From an uncultured Aeromonadaceae bacterium (GTDB lineage: Bacteria; Pseudomonadota; Gammaproteobacteria; Enterobacterales; Aeromonadaceae), in contig CAMFKP010000041.1 in assembly GCA_945957385.1 (NCBI GenBank), positions 1 to 33,796 of the forward strand: a stretch of 33,796 bases of DNA, read 5' to 3'. Position 1 is the stretch's first letter. Each line of letters opens with the position of its first letter. The notes beneath the pieces were generated by a model. It made no database searches and had not been told where the DNA came from. It was given only the letters and a program-made list of their open reading frames with translations. Shown here piece after piece: positions 23,440 to 31,834 of this stretch. The translations under genes were made by a program, and so were the position numbers.

Positions 23440-25021
23440 CAGCCTCCTCCTTTGTGGTGTTCTTCAGTTGTGTTTGGAAGGCGGTGGCCGCCCATGCCGG
23501 CGGGGCGAGACCTTTATTTTTGCGCTCGAGGGTCTCGCGCACTTGCTGGGCAAAGACATCTTCATAATCCAAGCCCCGCTTGGCACATTCGATTTCATAG
23601 GTGCTCAAGCCGCCTTCAATCAGCATGACCGCCTCTTGCACCTCTTTTAATCCATCAATGGCTAAACGTCCGGCACCAATCCACTCACATTTGGCCCATG
23701 AACAGCGCGCTTCTTGGAAAGAAAATCGTGCCTTAGCCGGTAATCTCACCACGCCGCGGACAATCGCCTCCTCCAGCCAGCACAAAAACATCTGGCTCGC
23801 CTGACGCGAGGCGATGAATTTGCGTCGCCCCATAAAGTAGTGCCACGACTCATTCGCACTGGCGCGCGCCGTGGAGTAACTCAGCTGCTGGTAATTACGG
23901 GATAGCTGCTCATACGACACCCCCGTGCCGGCCGCGATGTAGCAGAGCAACGATTGTTCTAGCGCAGAGAAGCCGTTATCTGCATTCTGGGCAGTTTGTA
24001 AGTTGAGGGAGTCGCCAGGGAAAAGATGCGGCACTTTGGCTCCGCCCAATTTGACTTGGGCATTGAGGTAGTAAGCGGCCATTTGTGCCAGCATCCCTTC
24101 TAATGGGGGCGTAACACCACCGGCTTTACTGCTCTCTCCCGCGCCTAAAATGAACTCCATCGCCGCTTCCGTATCCAACTCACTTTCAATCGTGGCGGCA
24201 TACATGGCTTTGACGATGGCGCTCTGTAACTGGGTTTGCTGGAGCGTATCGAGCATTTTCATTTGCTCCATGACGCTATAAAACCGGTTAGCCCCGCGGG
24301 TTTGCCCATCCTCTTGCGGCTCAAAAACATGGATCATGGCCGGACGCCCATTGGGCATTTCTCGGGGGATCCGCGTCCACTTTCTGGCTGTCCAGCCCGG
24401 ATACGCATCATCAGCCACATGGTACGCCAACGCCGCGCCGGCACTGTTTATCTCAACGCCAGCACGCAGCCCTGTCTCATCACAGCGACCAAACGGATTA
24501 CAAATCCGCTTAGGACTGACCATTTTGAAGCGCGTGCGAAATAGGGTGTGCGTGTCACTGTCCCAGCACGGCTGAACAAAAATCTCGCCATTGAAGGCAT
24601 GAACCGCCACCCCTTCACGGATCATCATGGTGAAGGTTCGCTTGCGCTCGGCATCAATGTAGCAGTGGTTATCCTCGGCATACTCTGCCCACGCATCCTC
24701 CACCTCTCGCGCGAACGCACGCGCTTCGGCTTCACCAATGCCTAAATAACGCCAGTTAGGCCGATAACTGAGTCGAAAGAACGACCCCACAATATGATCC
24801 TGATGTAGTTGGATAACATTGGCGGCAAAGCCATTGTTACGCACCAAATCATCCGCTCGCGCATTCCCGCGCGCCAATACCGGTAATAAAGCGGCATCAG
24901 CACTTTCTGGTGCGGGGCTCCACTCTTTAAGCTGACCACCAAAGCCGCTGCCACCCCCAGAAAACCCCGCAAATTGGCGTAGTGGCGTCACCCCATCGGG
25001 GGCAAGAAGTTGCAAACTCAT
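23429..25021 (-). CDS. B: Portal protein (lambda gpB)
   Basis: 530 residues (lambda gpB 533) with very close similarity along the length: [75 protein letters not shown] and [20 protein letters not shown]. It forms the dodecameric DNA channel at one head vertex. The start overlaps the gpW stop (ATGA). Confidence 0.96.
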   Translation of the reverse strand: MSLQLLAPDGVTPLRQFAGFSGGGSGFGGQLKEWSPAPESADAALLPVLARGNARADDLVRNNGFAANVIQLHQDHIVGSFFRLSYRPNWRYLGIGEAEARAFAREVEDAWAEYAEDNHCYIDAERKRTFTMMIREGVAVHAFNGEIFVQPCWDSDTHTLFRTRFKMVSPKRICNPFGRCDETGLRAGVEINSAGAALAYHVADDAYPGWTARKWTRIPREMPNGRPAMIHVFEPQEDGQTRGANRFYSVMEQMKMLDTLQQTQLQSAIVKAMYAATIESELDTEAAMEFILGAGESSKAGGVTPPLEGMLAQMAAYYLNAQVKLGGAKVPHLFPGDSLNLQTAQNADNGFSALEQSLLCYIAAGTGVSYEQLSRNYQQLSYSTARASANESWHYFMGRRKFIASRQASQMFLCWLEEAIVRGVVRLPAKARFSFQEARCSWAKCEWIGAGRLAIDGLKEVQEAVMLIEGGLSTYEIECAKRGLDYEDVFAQQVRETLERKNKGLAPPAWAATAFQTQLKNTTKEEADAA

Positions 25022-25221
25022 ACATAAAACCCTGCCGGACGACGACGGCGGCTCATGCCCGACTGCGCCTCTAACTCCGCGATATAACGTTTCAACTCAC
25101 TGACATTGGCGGCCGTAAACTCAACCCGTCGCCCCTCTTTTTGCACCGATGTCACCCGCTTTCCGGTCATCAAATCATGCAGTGCTTTACGGGCCGCCAG
25201 TAAATCAGCCTGCGTAGCCAT
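25018..25221 (-). CDS. W: Head-tail joining protein (lambda gpW)
   Basis: 67 residues (lambda gpW 68) and plainly orthologous: [40 protein letters not shown] and the C-terminal [10 protein letters not shown]. It completes filled heads before FII joins. It is placed as in lambda between terminase A and portal B. Confidence 0.96.
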   Translation of the reverse strand: MATQADLLAARKALHDLMTGKRVTSVQKEGRRVEFTAANVSELKRYIAELEAQSGMSRRRRPAGFYV

Positions 25222-25225
25222 ACCC

Positions 25226-27154
25226 TTACCCTCCGAGTATTTTTGCCATTTGCGCTAACGTTGCTTCACTCTGTCGTCGTGACTGCTCACGATTCTCCTG
25301 TTGAAAACTGGCTTGTAATGCCTCCAGATTCACTTGCCAGCGGGACACGCTGATCCGTAATGCGGCCAAGGCATACACAAAACAGTCCAATGCCTCATTA
25401 CGACGGCCTTTGTTATCCCACAAGTAACGCCGTTTGCCGTTTTCCCACTTCTCGGTCACCTCCTCTGCCGTCAATTGCTGCGCCTCAGTCAGGTCAAACA
25501 CGTCTGGATTATTGGGAAAATGCACCGCCCCGGGCATCGGTTCATCGGGCGCGGCCCGCTTGAGCGTCAAGCGGTGATAGATTTGCTCTTTGGCCGTATC
25601 AGAGCCCACTTCGGTAAGATAAACCCCGTGCTTATTACGTTTGCGCGGCATGTCGGCCACCGGCTTGCCATAGACTGATGCCCCTTTCACGGGGATCACA
25701 CGAAATAAGCCATGCAGGCGCGAACGCCCGTAGACAATTTGTGGGTCAATACCCCCAATGTCCCAGCAAATACGGGATATCGACATCTCAACTCCGTTGG
25801 CTCGGCGATACACGGCATTGATGGCGGTATCCACACGTACCAGCGTCTCTTCCTCATCATGTCGTCCCATGATGATCACCCGATCAATTAACCAAGACTC
25901 CTCGCCGGGTCCCCATCCCCAAACTCGCATCTCGTAACGGTCCAACTGAGAGTCGATACCGGCGGTGAGATACGCCACCTCATCCGGAACCTGCGCCGAA
26001 AAGTGCTCTTTGCCCTCTTCAATCACTTCCGCTTCAGGCCGTTCACCGACGGCCGGCTCCCATGTTTCGCCCAGCGTCGTATTGACGAAGGTCTTTTGCT
26101 GACCGATATCACCTTTGGTTTTCAGCCAGTCTTTGACTATCTGCACCCACGTCGTAAAGGGGCTATAGGCCGTCCAAATATGGAAGGTCACACTCTCCGG
26201 CGGCGTAATGGCCTGCCCGCTGGAGGAGAACCACAGCAGACCATCTTGCGTCCATGTCCCCGTGCGCTCGCACACATAGCGCGCCTGTGAGAAATCCAGC
26301 TCGTGTTGCTTAATCACACAACCGGCATGCTCACAAAGATAGAACACGGTTTCCGGCTGCCCTTTGTCCCACTTCAACCCAAAGGGCGTGTCCCGATCGC
26401 CAAACTTCAGATACTGAGGCTGTCCACAGTGTGGGCAAGCGACATGAAAACGCATCATCAGCTCGGCATTTTTAGCCGCGCGCTCTATCTGGCACGTGCC
26501 GCGTAACTTTGGCGTGGAGCCACGAATCGACTTGGGCCACACCGAGCCCTCAATCCGCTTATCGCCCAGAAAGGTGGGTGAACCTTCCTTCTCGATATCC
26601 GCATCGAACGCCGCTAACTCATCGTAGCCAGCCACATCCACCGACTTTTCACGGTAGTTTTTGGCCGCCTTACCCCCGAGGCACCAAAAGCCACAGCCAT
26701 TGGCAAAGCGTTTCATGGTCAGCGTATTGTTACGGTGTTTGCGGCCAAACCACGGTGCTAATGCCCGTAAGACCGGCACATCACGAATAGTCGGTTCGAC
26801 GTGGGTTTTCATGAAGTTTTCGGCATCACTGTCGGTCGGCAACCAAATCAGTGTGTTGCGCTGCTTGTGCTCGATGAAATAGGCATACACCGCCAGCAGC
26901 ATCTTGGAGTACCCAACCCGCGCGGATTTGACCACATTGACTTCGCGGATCCGGTCGTTGCCCATGGCATTCATGATGGCAACTTGAAACGGTAAGGTTT
27001 CCCAGTTCCCCGCGCCATACGAGGATTCTTTAGGCAAGTAATAGTGTGTATCCGCCCACTCAACAGCCGTCATGGGGATTGGGCGCTGTAACGGCTTCAG
27101 GCCAATGGTCACCGCGGCCTGCATATTACTCAGCTGATATCGAGAGATACTCAT
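25226..27154 (-). CDS. A: Terminase large subunit (lambda gpA)
   Basis: About 642 residues (lambda gpA 641). The N-terminal ATPase has the Walker A-like [11 protein letters not shown] and the downstream [11 protein letters not shown], as in lambda. A CPHCG...CEHAGC zinc-like element lies in the middle, and the C-terminal nuclease contains [20 protein letters not shown] and [17 protein letters not shown]. It cuts cos and drives packaging with Nu1. ATG 27154 is chosen: GGAG lies seven bases upstream and the start aligns with the family; the start overlaps nu1 by 29 bases. Confidence 0.96.
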   Translation of the reverse strand: MSISRYQLSNMQAAVTIGLKPLQRPIPMTAVEWADTHYYLPKESSYGAGNWETLPFQVAIMNAMGNDRIREVNVVKSARVGYSKMLLAVYAYFIEHKQRNTLIWLPTDSDAENFMKTHVEPTIRDVPVLRALAPWFGRKHRNNTLTMKRFANGCGFWCLGGKAAKNYREKSVDVAGYDELAAFDADIEKEGSPTFLGDKRIEGSVWPKSIRGSTPKLRGTCQIERAAKNAELMMRFHVACPHCGQPQYLKFGDRDTPFGLKWDKGQPETVFYLCEHAGCVIKQHELDFSQARYVCERTGTWTQDGLLWFSSSGQAITPPESVTFHIWTAYSPFTTWVQIVKDWLKTKGDIGQQKTFVNTTLGETWEPAVGERPEAEVIEEGKEHFSAQVPDEVAYLTAGIDSQLDRYEMRVWGWGPGEESWLIDRVIIMGRHDEEETLVRVDTAINAVYRRANGVEMSISRICWDIGGIDPQIVYGRSRLHGLFRVIPVKGASVYGKPVADMPRKRNKHGVYLTEVGSDTAKEQIYHRLTLKRAAPDEPMPGAVHFPNNPDVFDLTEAQQLTAEEVTEKWENGKRRYLWDNKGRRNEALDCFVYALAALRISVSRWQVNLEALQASFQQENREQSRRQSEATLAQMAKILGG

Positions 27155-27635
27155 CCAGCCACTCCGGTAACTTATCCCCGGCGTTGGCGCAGCAGTTTGC
27201 CCCTTTCGCAATCTGCAATTTTAGGAAGTCCACATGGTGTGGTGAGATGTCAGGGCACTGCCGCTGAACAGCCAAGGGGATCGAATCCAAAATACTCGAT
27301 AACTCCATCGCGATGCGGTTGAGAGCAAAAATACAAAAGTCGGTATCGACGACACGCCCTTCTGACTCCTGATTTTTCAGCTGCTGACCTTTGGCTTGTT
27401 CTTCAGTTAATGCGATGCGAGCCAGCAGTAATTTCTGGGCGGCATTGTCGTCCGTCGTCGGTTCAGCCTGTTGTTTTTTCTGTTGCCGAGCCTGCCACGC
27501 ATCCAGTACCGACCGAACGTCATACAGGACTTCTCGCCCTCGCCGCTCAGTGGGAACCACACCCCACTTGTCGAACGCCTGTACAGAAATGCCTATTGAT
27601 TCGGCCATATCACTTTTATTAAGCAAAACAGCCAT
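27126..27635 (-). CDS. nu1: Terminase small subunit (lambda Nu1)
   Basis: 169 residues (lambda Nu1 181). N-terminal winged-helix DNA-binding domain (LLNKSDMAESIGISVQAFDK, then GREVLYDVRSVLDAW), a charged helical linker, and a C-terminal gpA-binding domain (AMELSSILDSIPLAVQRQCP, then DISPHHVDFLKLQIAKG). It binds the R sites of cosB, visible just upstream at 27661-27816, where the repeats differ from those of lambda, so its specificity should also differ. Confidence 0.93.
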   Translation of the reverse strand: MAVLLNKSDMAESIGISVQAFDKWGVVPTERRGREVLYDVRSVLDAWQARQQKKQQAEPTTDDNAAQKLLLARIALTEEQAKGQQLKNQESEGRVVDTDFCIFALNRIAMELSSILDSIPLAVQRQCPDISPHHVDFLKLQIAKGANCCANAGDKLPEWLDEYLSISAE

Positions 27636-27660
27636 TTACATCAACCTCACGCCCTGCAAA

Positions 27661-27816
27661 CTGCAATACAACAACCAAGCAAATCTCAATAACCTATTGT
27701 TTTTAAATAATTTTCCCTCATTGAAACCGCCAAAAAACAGGCTCAGGTTGTTGTATTGCTCTCTGATTTTCCTTATTTTTCATAAAGATAGGAGAAACAA
27801 TTAAACAACAACCAAC
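27661..27816 (-). promoter_or_regulatory. cosB: terminase-binding R repeats
   Basis: Three copies of one motif. On the minus strand, GGTTGTTGTTTAATTG is at 27801-27816 and GGTTGTTGTATTGC at 27661-27674. On the plus strand, GGTTGTTGTATTGC is at 27747-27760. The last two are a perfect 14-bp inverted pair. The direct-inverted-direct order equals R3, R2, R1 of lambda cosB, although the motif itself is different. Confidence 0.75.
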
Positions 27817-27829
27817 CTCTTAAAAAAGC

Positions 27830-27893
27830 TCATAAATAGCGACTTTTTGCGGGTATACGCACCCGTGCTGTTTTCAGGCCTCTGAAAGGACCC
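27830..27893 (-). other. cos site (cosQ and cosN) for DNA packaging
   Basis: On the minus strand GGGTCCTTTC (27884-27893) is identical to lambda cosQ. Exactly 20 bases later, as in lambda, comes a 12-base nearly symmetrical element GGTGCGTATACC (27852-27863). TCGCTATTTATGA (27830-27842) follows, matching lambda's left end at the same distance. The predicted 5' cohesive ends are therefore GGTGCGTATACC. Nicking has not been shown; the prediction rests on the exact spacing. Confidence 0.85.
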
Positions 27894-27955
27894 GTACCGA
27901 TGTTCAATTTGCCTAGCAAAGTACCGAAAGCTCCTAGCTACAAAGTTACAGGCAT

Positions 27956-27980
27956 AAAAAAACCCGCATTAATGCGGGCT
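27956..27980 (-). terminator. Intrinsic terminator after the accessory gene trio
   Basis: Minus-strand CCCGCATTAATGCGGG hairpin followed by seven T. It closes the three-gene accessory cassette and insulates it from cos and the terminase genes. Confidence 0.88.
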
Positions 27981-28002
27981 TAGAAAAGGCAACCAAGTGT
28001 CC

Positions 28003-28410
28003 CTATTCAGTCTCTTGAGCTTGTGGCTCCGACCGGCTAGATGGAGCTTCCAAAACTGAAAAAGGCAGAATACCCATTTCAATTTGGCAAATGACATCAT
28101 ATCTCGCCTGAGCTTTTTCTTTTATATCCTGTGAAACAGGAGGGTCTGATTTCAAAACTGCTTCAGCTTGCCGCTTCAACTTCTTAAGACGTCGTTTAAC
28201 ACGAAGTTCTTTAGGGTCAAAACCATAAATCACCCAAGCCAACGTAAAGACTTCACTCAACAATACTGAAACAATGGGAATCGCTGATATATAAAGATCT
28301 CGCAATGTTGGATCACTAATCAAACCAGCAAACTTTAGGAGAAAAACACCGGCACCACCACCACCAGTAATACCAAGAGCCTTACCTCCTCCCTTCTTAT
28401 CATCAGGCAT
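28003..28410 (-). CDS. Membrane protein of accessory trio (gene 3), unknown function
   Basis: 135 residues, not recognised. A glycine-rich N-terminus (KKGGGKALGITGGGGAG) leads to two hydrophobic segments (about 20-33 and 40-63, LYISAIPIVSVLLSEVFTLA). A strongly basic stretch follows (ELRVKRRLKKLKRQAEAVLK) with an acidic, flexible end. The likely topology is a membrane hairpin with a cytoplasmic basic tail. It overlaps gene 2 by eight bases, with GGAG upstream of its ATG. An intrinsic terminator lies 23 bases downstream. Confidence 0.7.
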   Translation of the reverse strand: MPDDKKGGGKALGITGGGGAGVFLLKFAGLISDPTLRDLYISAIPIVSVLLSEVFTLAWVIYGFDPKELRVKRRLKKLKRQAEAVLKSDPPVSQDIKEKAQARYDVICQIEMGILPFSVLEAPSSRSEPQAQETE

Positions 28411-28666
28411 GTGAGGCTGTCTCCTTCCTCACTTTTTTATTTTTTTCTGCGATTCCGTCAATTAGCTTTAGCAGTTCATCATCACTATCTAGATAAATGC
28501 TTGTTTTATGGATTTTTTTGTCCGCATCAGTGTAGGTTATAGCAATTTTTGTGTCAGAAATAACTACATCGAGCAAACAACGAATTGCTACCCGAGAGCT
28601 GATAAATATTGCAGGGCTTGCAATAAGCAACCCCAGCCAACCTAACACACTAATATCTAAAGACAT
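28403..28666 (-). CDS. Small membrane-anchored protein of accessory trio (gene 2)
   Basis: 87 residues, not recognised. One N-terminal transmembrane segment (VLGWLGLLIASPAIFISS, about 7-24) and a small soluble part of two or three strands (KIAITYTDADKKIHKTSIYL) followed by a charged helix (DELLKLIDGIAEKNKKVRKE). It overlaps gene 3 and starts 20 bases after gene 1, so the three form one operon. Confidence 0.68.
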   Translation of the reverse strand: MSLDISVLGWLGLLIASPAIFISSRVAIRCLLDVVISDTKIAITYTDADKKIHKTSIYLDSDDELLKLIDGIAEKNKKVRKETASHA

Positions 28667-28685
28667 TTTATATCCATATCAGGCT

Positions 28686-29582
28686 TTATTTAGCTATCTT
28701 CTTGTCTGGTGATGCAAAGTGTCTACCTACATCGATAATGGACAATTTTTCTTCAATTTGTCCACCACAATTTTTCTGAATTCGCTTCATCTTCACAGCA
28801 AACAATTCACCAAAAATCTTTGGAGCATTAGGACCAGTGACCAATCGAATGAATTTCTCATCGTCCATGCGAACGGTTCGCACATCGCCATTAATGTCAA
28901 CTCGCCAGCCACTTTTCTTATCCGCATGAGCAGAGATGAATGTGACCACTGCATCAAACTCTTCGATTTCTTCTTTTGTTTCGAAAAGGACCTTTGGTGA
29001 CTTATATTCTTCAGCTTCTGTTTTATTGATTTTTACAAGCTCTGACTTAGCATCCCGAGACTCTTTAACTACAAAATTATCTACACCGTCTTGCATAAGT
29101 GGTTGACGAACAAATGCATCAACAGCCTTACGAATCTCAGGAGAGTTGACTATCCTTTCTACATCATCCGAACACTCAATTTCTTCACCGTCAACTTTTA
29201 ACTTTACGATATCGCTATCTTGTGTTTTTTCAACGATGTCGATTCTACGGCCATTCAGCTTTTTCAGCACCTCTAGAACTGTAGCACCACCCACAGCAAG
29301 AGATGCCCCCGAAAGCCCTAACACTTGAATCACGTCTTTCGCATTCGCAAGATACTGAATAACTTCAATGTCAAAACCAAAAGAGCCAGCAATCAGCTTA
29401 GCATCTACATTAACTTCGATATCTCGTCCACCATTCACGATTTCATTTGCCGAGTAGATTGCTTCACCAATGCCCTGCAAACTGCCTGCAAACGAAAGGA
29501 TATCCATCTTGTGGTTATCAAGAGCTTTCCCTTGGTAAACGATACTTACTGATTTAGCTTGTGGTTGAGATTGATCCGCCAT
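28686..29582 (-). CDS. Protein of unknown function, accessory trio (gene 1)
   Basis: 298 residues. The N-terminal third (SIVYQGKALDNHKMDILSFA, then SLQGIGEAIYSANEIVNGGR) resembles a group of uncharacterised phage and plasmid proteins that I recall only as a DUF (possibly DUF7946); this recall is uncertain. Residues ~85-110 are a small-residue hydrophobic stretch (VLGLSGASLAVGGATVLEVL) that could pair with a membrane or a helix. The C-terminal half is mixed alpha-beta. No catalytic motif is seen. It is the first gene of a promoter-genes-terminator cassette between the spanins and cos. Confidence 0.72.
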   Translation of the reverse strand: MADQSQPQAKSVSIVYQGKALDNHKMDILSFAGSLQGIGEAIYSANEIVNGGRDIEVNVDAKLIAGSFGFDIEVIQYLANAKDVIQVLGLSGASLAVGGATVLEVLKKLNGRRIDIVEKTQDSDIVKLKVDGEEIECSDDVERIVNSPEIRKAVDAFVRQPLMQDGVDNFVVKESRDAKSELVKINKTEAEEYKSPKVLFETKEEIEEFDAVVTFISAHADKKSGWRVDINGDVRTVRMDDEKFIRLVTGPNAPKIFGELFAVKMKRIQKNCGGQIEEKLSIIDVGRHFASPDKKIAK

Positions 29583-29810
29583 TGAGGTTAGTCCGTTACT
29601 CGAAAAATGCGCGTGATCTTACCCCGATGATGACAAATATACCATATTTCGATGCCCGTTACGTTAAGCTGTCGACGATATCAATATATGTGGCACGCGC
29701 CTTTTATATTAATAAAGTGTTACTTGAATATTCGAGTACAAGACAGCTAAACGACCAAATAATCCCCTCGAATTCAACCAATCCCTCATCGTCAATAACC
29801 ACCTAGCCAA
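29583..29810 (-). promoter_or_regulatory. Promoter region of the accessory trio
   Basis: AT-rich gap without a gene. On the minus strand an extended -10-like TGGTATATT is at 29636-29644, overlapping a perfect inverted repeat AAATAT-ACC-ATATTT (29635-29649) that could be an operator. A second 7-bp inverted pair, GCGCGTG/CACGCGC, is at 29609-29615 and 29694-29700. No good -35 box is seen. Confidence 0.4.
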
Positions 29811-30377
29811 TTACATCGTAGTCTTGATGTGCTCATACGCCTGCTGACACGCTAGCCCTTGTGCTCTTGCTCGGTCAGCATATGCTGCCAGTTCTTCATT
29901 GCGTCGGAGAGATTCGCTGAGCACGTCGGCAAGCAGAACGGAGGCAGAGGCTCTTGCTGCGCTTGCTTGGGCAGTGGCGGATAAGCGGCTGGTTTCACTG
30001 TCTGCCAGTTGACGCCGGAGTTGGGCGATACGGGTGCGCAACCCACCAGCAATATCAGCGGCACGGTCAGCATCAGCCCGCGCCAGTTGCAATTGTCTCT
30101 CAGCATCTGCAGCCACCTGCTCTATATCTTTCTGCCGTTTATTCTCAAGCTCACGCATCGCCTTTTCATGAGCAGCGCGTTCATTTGCATCTGCAGCATC
30201 TCGCTCATTCCAGCGCGCCTGCCATTGTTGATTAGCCACCCGCTTACCGGCCTCTTCACCAGCGGAATAAAGCCAAGCTGATAACCCCCATAACGACAAA
30301 GCCACCAGCGAGACTATCGCCAGTGGCTTCCAAGGTATTTTTCCAATCATTGATAGGCCGTCAGGTTTATCCGCCAT
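29811..30377 (-). CDS. Inner-membrane spanin (Rz-like, DUF2514 type)
   Basis: 188 residues: one N-terminal transmembrane segment (about 18-38, LAIVSLVALSLWGLSAWLYS) and a long Ala/Arg/Glu-rich periplasmic coiled coil, the layout of Rz i-spanins. It fuses inner and outer membranes after the endolysin has cut the wall. A second reading frame inside it encodes the matching lipoprotein. It overlaps the KilA-N gene upstream by 11 bases. Confidence 0.82.
   Translation of the reverse strand: MADKPDGLSMIGKIPWKPLAIVSLVALSLWGLSAWLYSAGEEAGKRVANQQWQARWNERDAADANERAAHEKAMRELENKRQKDIEQVAADAERQLQLARADADRAADIAGGLRTRIAQLRRQLADSETSRLSATAQASAARASASVLLADVLSESLRRNEELAAYADRARAQGLACQQAYEHIKTTM
29852..30106 (-). CDS. 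Outer-membrane spanin lipoprotein (Rz1-like), nested in Rz
   Basis: 84 residues in another frame wholly inside the Rz gene. It has a signal peptide ending in the lipobox LLVGC (Cys at residue 23) and then a proline-rich mature part (YPPLPKQAQQEPLPPFCLP), both hallmarks of Rz1. GGTGG lies six bases before the ATG. A shorter start at residue 12 also gives a signal peptide. Confidence 0.82.
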   Translation of the reverse strand: MLRDNCNWRGLMLTVPLILLVGCAPVSPNSGVNWQTVKPAAYPPLPKQAQQEPLPPFCLPTCSANLSDAMKNWQHMLTEQEHKG

Positions 30378-30913
30378 AGTTCAAGTCAACTCCGGGCAAA
30401 CATATCTGCACTTCATGCATAAGCTTCTCCCTCGCTGTGTGCAATAAGCGTTTTCGACCACCAGCCCCCCATTTCGCCATCTTACTAGCACACTGACTGA
30501 TGTCTCTGGTTTCACTATCGATGATATGGTCAATTTTGTTCAGTCGAGAAATGGCATTCACGCCAAGACGAACGGCTGTTCTAAATACCTCATATACCTC
30601 TATTTCAAACTCAGGTTTAATCCACGCCGCATATCGAATGGCGAGCAACTCTATCCCCCACACACCGGGCTCATCCCCCCCGACAATAACTCTAACTGGT
30701 TGATTTTGTTCCAAAGCCCTTTTTTGGGCTTTGGCTTTTAAGGCATTAATGAATCGCTTGACCTGCGCGCTACGCAGGAATTTGCTTGGTCTTTGAGCTT
30801 CAGTAGCCTCCCCGTTTGCAACAGCGGCGGCATGAAGATCATTGATGACTATAGCGTCCTGCTTCATCGATACGAACGGACACGCCGTTAATCAATACGG
30901 TTGGATAATTCAT
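30367..30913 (-). pseudogene. KilA-N domain protein with a single-base frameshift
   Basis: The apparent true start is ATG 30913 (AAGG upstream), encoding MNYPTVLINGVSVRIDEAGR then YS. After codons TAT AGT an extra C at about 30847 shifts the frame. The next frame then continues IN-DLHAAAVANGEATEAQ through a normal KilA-N domain and helical C-terminus to 30367. Removing that base restores the family pattern G-R-Y-S-x-N-D-L-H. A 166-residue product from an internal ATG (30867) lacks the first strands. KilA-N proteins are phage DNA-binding regulators or antirepressors. A sequencing error is possible. Confidence 0.75.
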
Positions 30914-30928
30914 CGGTAGCTACCTTAT

Positions 30929-30995
30929 AGAAATGAGCCTCGTTGCCCAGAAACGCCGCCCACAGAGAAACGGTGTTCCTCCAAGGCTCATTTCT
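30929..30995 (-). ncRNA. Structured leader hairpin before the KilA-N gene
   Basis: A perfect 12-bp stem (minus strand AGAAATGAGCCT/AGGCTCATTTCT) encloses 43 bases that can form a second helix (AACACCG with CGGCGTT). It ends 16 bases before the KilA-N start codon. It has no T tract, so it is not a terminator. It could be a leader regulatory RNA or a small RNA. Confidence 0.5.
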
Positions 30996-31040
30996 GTAAG
31001 GCTCTGTGTTGCCTGATGCGCTGGGCATAGCGCAGATACG

Positions 31041-31068
31041 AAAAAGCCCCGCGTTAGCGAGGCCTTTT
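31041..31068 (-). terminator. Intrinsic terminator after the 87-residue accessory gene
   Basis: Minus-strand stem GCCTCGC/GCGGGGC with a 4-base loop and TTTTT. The reverse strand also ends in CCTTTTAT, so it may work in both directions. Confidence 0.8.
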
Positions 31069-31091
31069 ATTCTCTAGCTTGGACTTACTCT

Positions 31092-31355
31092 TTAGCCTTT
31101 CATTAGCGTCTGACGAGCATTTGCATCCCCACGACAAATACACCGAACCGTATCTCCAGCTAGCGTGGTGATATAAGCCTCATCACTCTTTGCAATAGAG
31201 ATGCTCGGTGTATTACCTCGCCAACAATACTCAACACTGGCGGTTAGATTTGGATCTTGATGATGAAACTCAAGGCGATACATGCGACCCAGCACATGCA
31301 TCTCTTCGACGTGACGACCATCATTTGTTACCGTAATTTTCTTCAGTGCGTACAT
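31092..31355 (-). CDS. Small phage protein of unknown function (87 aa)
   Basis: I do not recognise it. Predicted mostly beta, with conserved-looking ITVTNDGRHVEEMHVLGRMY and three cysteines. The start at 31355 is preferred because AAAGGTGAT precedes it; longer in-frame starts would cross the upstream terminator at 31377-31404. It stands alone between two intrinsic terminators, so its expression may be independent of the lysis genes. Confidence 0.68.
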   Translation of the reverse strand: MYALKKITVTNDGRHVEEMHVLGRMYRLEFHHQDPNLTASVEYCWRGNTPSISIAKSDEAYITTLAGDTVRCICRGDANARQTLMKG

Positions 31356-31376
31356 AGAATCACCTTTCGTTAGCAA

Positions 31377-31404
31377 TAAAAAAGGCCGCCTAAGCGACCT
31401 TTTA
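31377..31404 (-). terminator. Intrinsic terminator after the cysteine-rich gene
   Basis: Minus-strand stem AAGGTCGC/GCGGCCTT (with one G-T pair), 4-base loop, then TTTT(TT). Confidence 0.78.
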
Positions 31405-31420
31405 ATATCAACTCTCAATG

Positions 31421-31630
31421 CTACGAGGTATGACATGCAGTGCAGCAGTAATAGCAACCATTTGCTTTGCTATACCCTAAATTTTTAGCTTGTTGTACCG
31501 CTGGAGCACAGGAGGAAAAATCTCCGAGATATCTACAGTTCTGTGCCGCGGGCATATGCGAGCATCCAGACTTATGAACCTCATGATCACCATTAGCTTG
31601 TGCATTCTTATTGACATAATAATCAGCCAA
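31421..31630 (-). CDS. Cysteine/histidine-rich small protein (69 aa)
   Basis: The pattern YYVNKNAQANGDHEVHKSGC with H25, and the ending NGCYYCCTACHTS, belong to a widespread family of ~60-80-residue bacterial and phage proteins whose function is unknown, to my knowledge. Conserved His and six Cys suggest metal binding. It starts at TTG with GGGAG seven bases upstream. A terminator follows its stop. Two related palindromes lie upstream (31677-31689 and 31730-31741), giving a promoter-gene-terminator unit inserted in the lysis region. Confidence 0.75.
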   Translation of the reverse strand: MADYYVNKNAQANGDHEVHKSGCSHMPAAQNCRYLGDFSSCAPAVQQAKNLGYSKANGCYYCCTACHTS

Positions 31631-31834
31631 AACAATTCTCCCTTTGTTAGCTATTTACAAATCAATGACATCAACATGACTATAAGTCACGCTGATAGCT
31701 AATATGGTTGAATTGTTCAAGAGGTTCGATGACTAAAGTCACAAACTAACGGACACCATACCTGCTATAACCTGTATCAACGATTGAAATTCTCTTTTTT
31801 CGATCTGATTCGAAATTATATTTTACGACCTAGA
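31631..31834 (-). promoter_or_regulatory. Regulatory region with paired operator-like palindromes
   Basis: No gene. TGACTATAAGTCA (31677-31689) and TGACTAAAGTCA (31730-31741) share arms TGACT/AGTCA and have centres about 52 bases apart, close to five helical turns. They lie upstream of the cysteine-rich gene and could be bound by one dimeric regulator. Confidence 0.45.
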
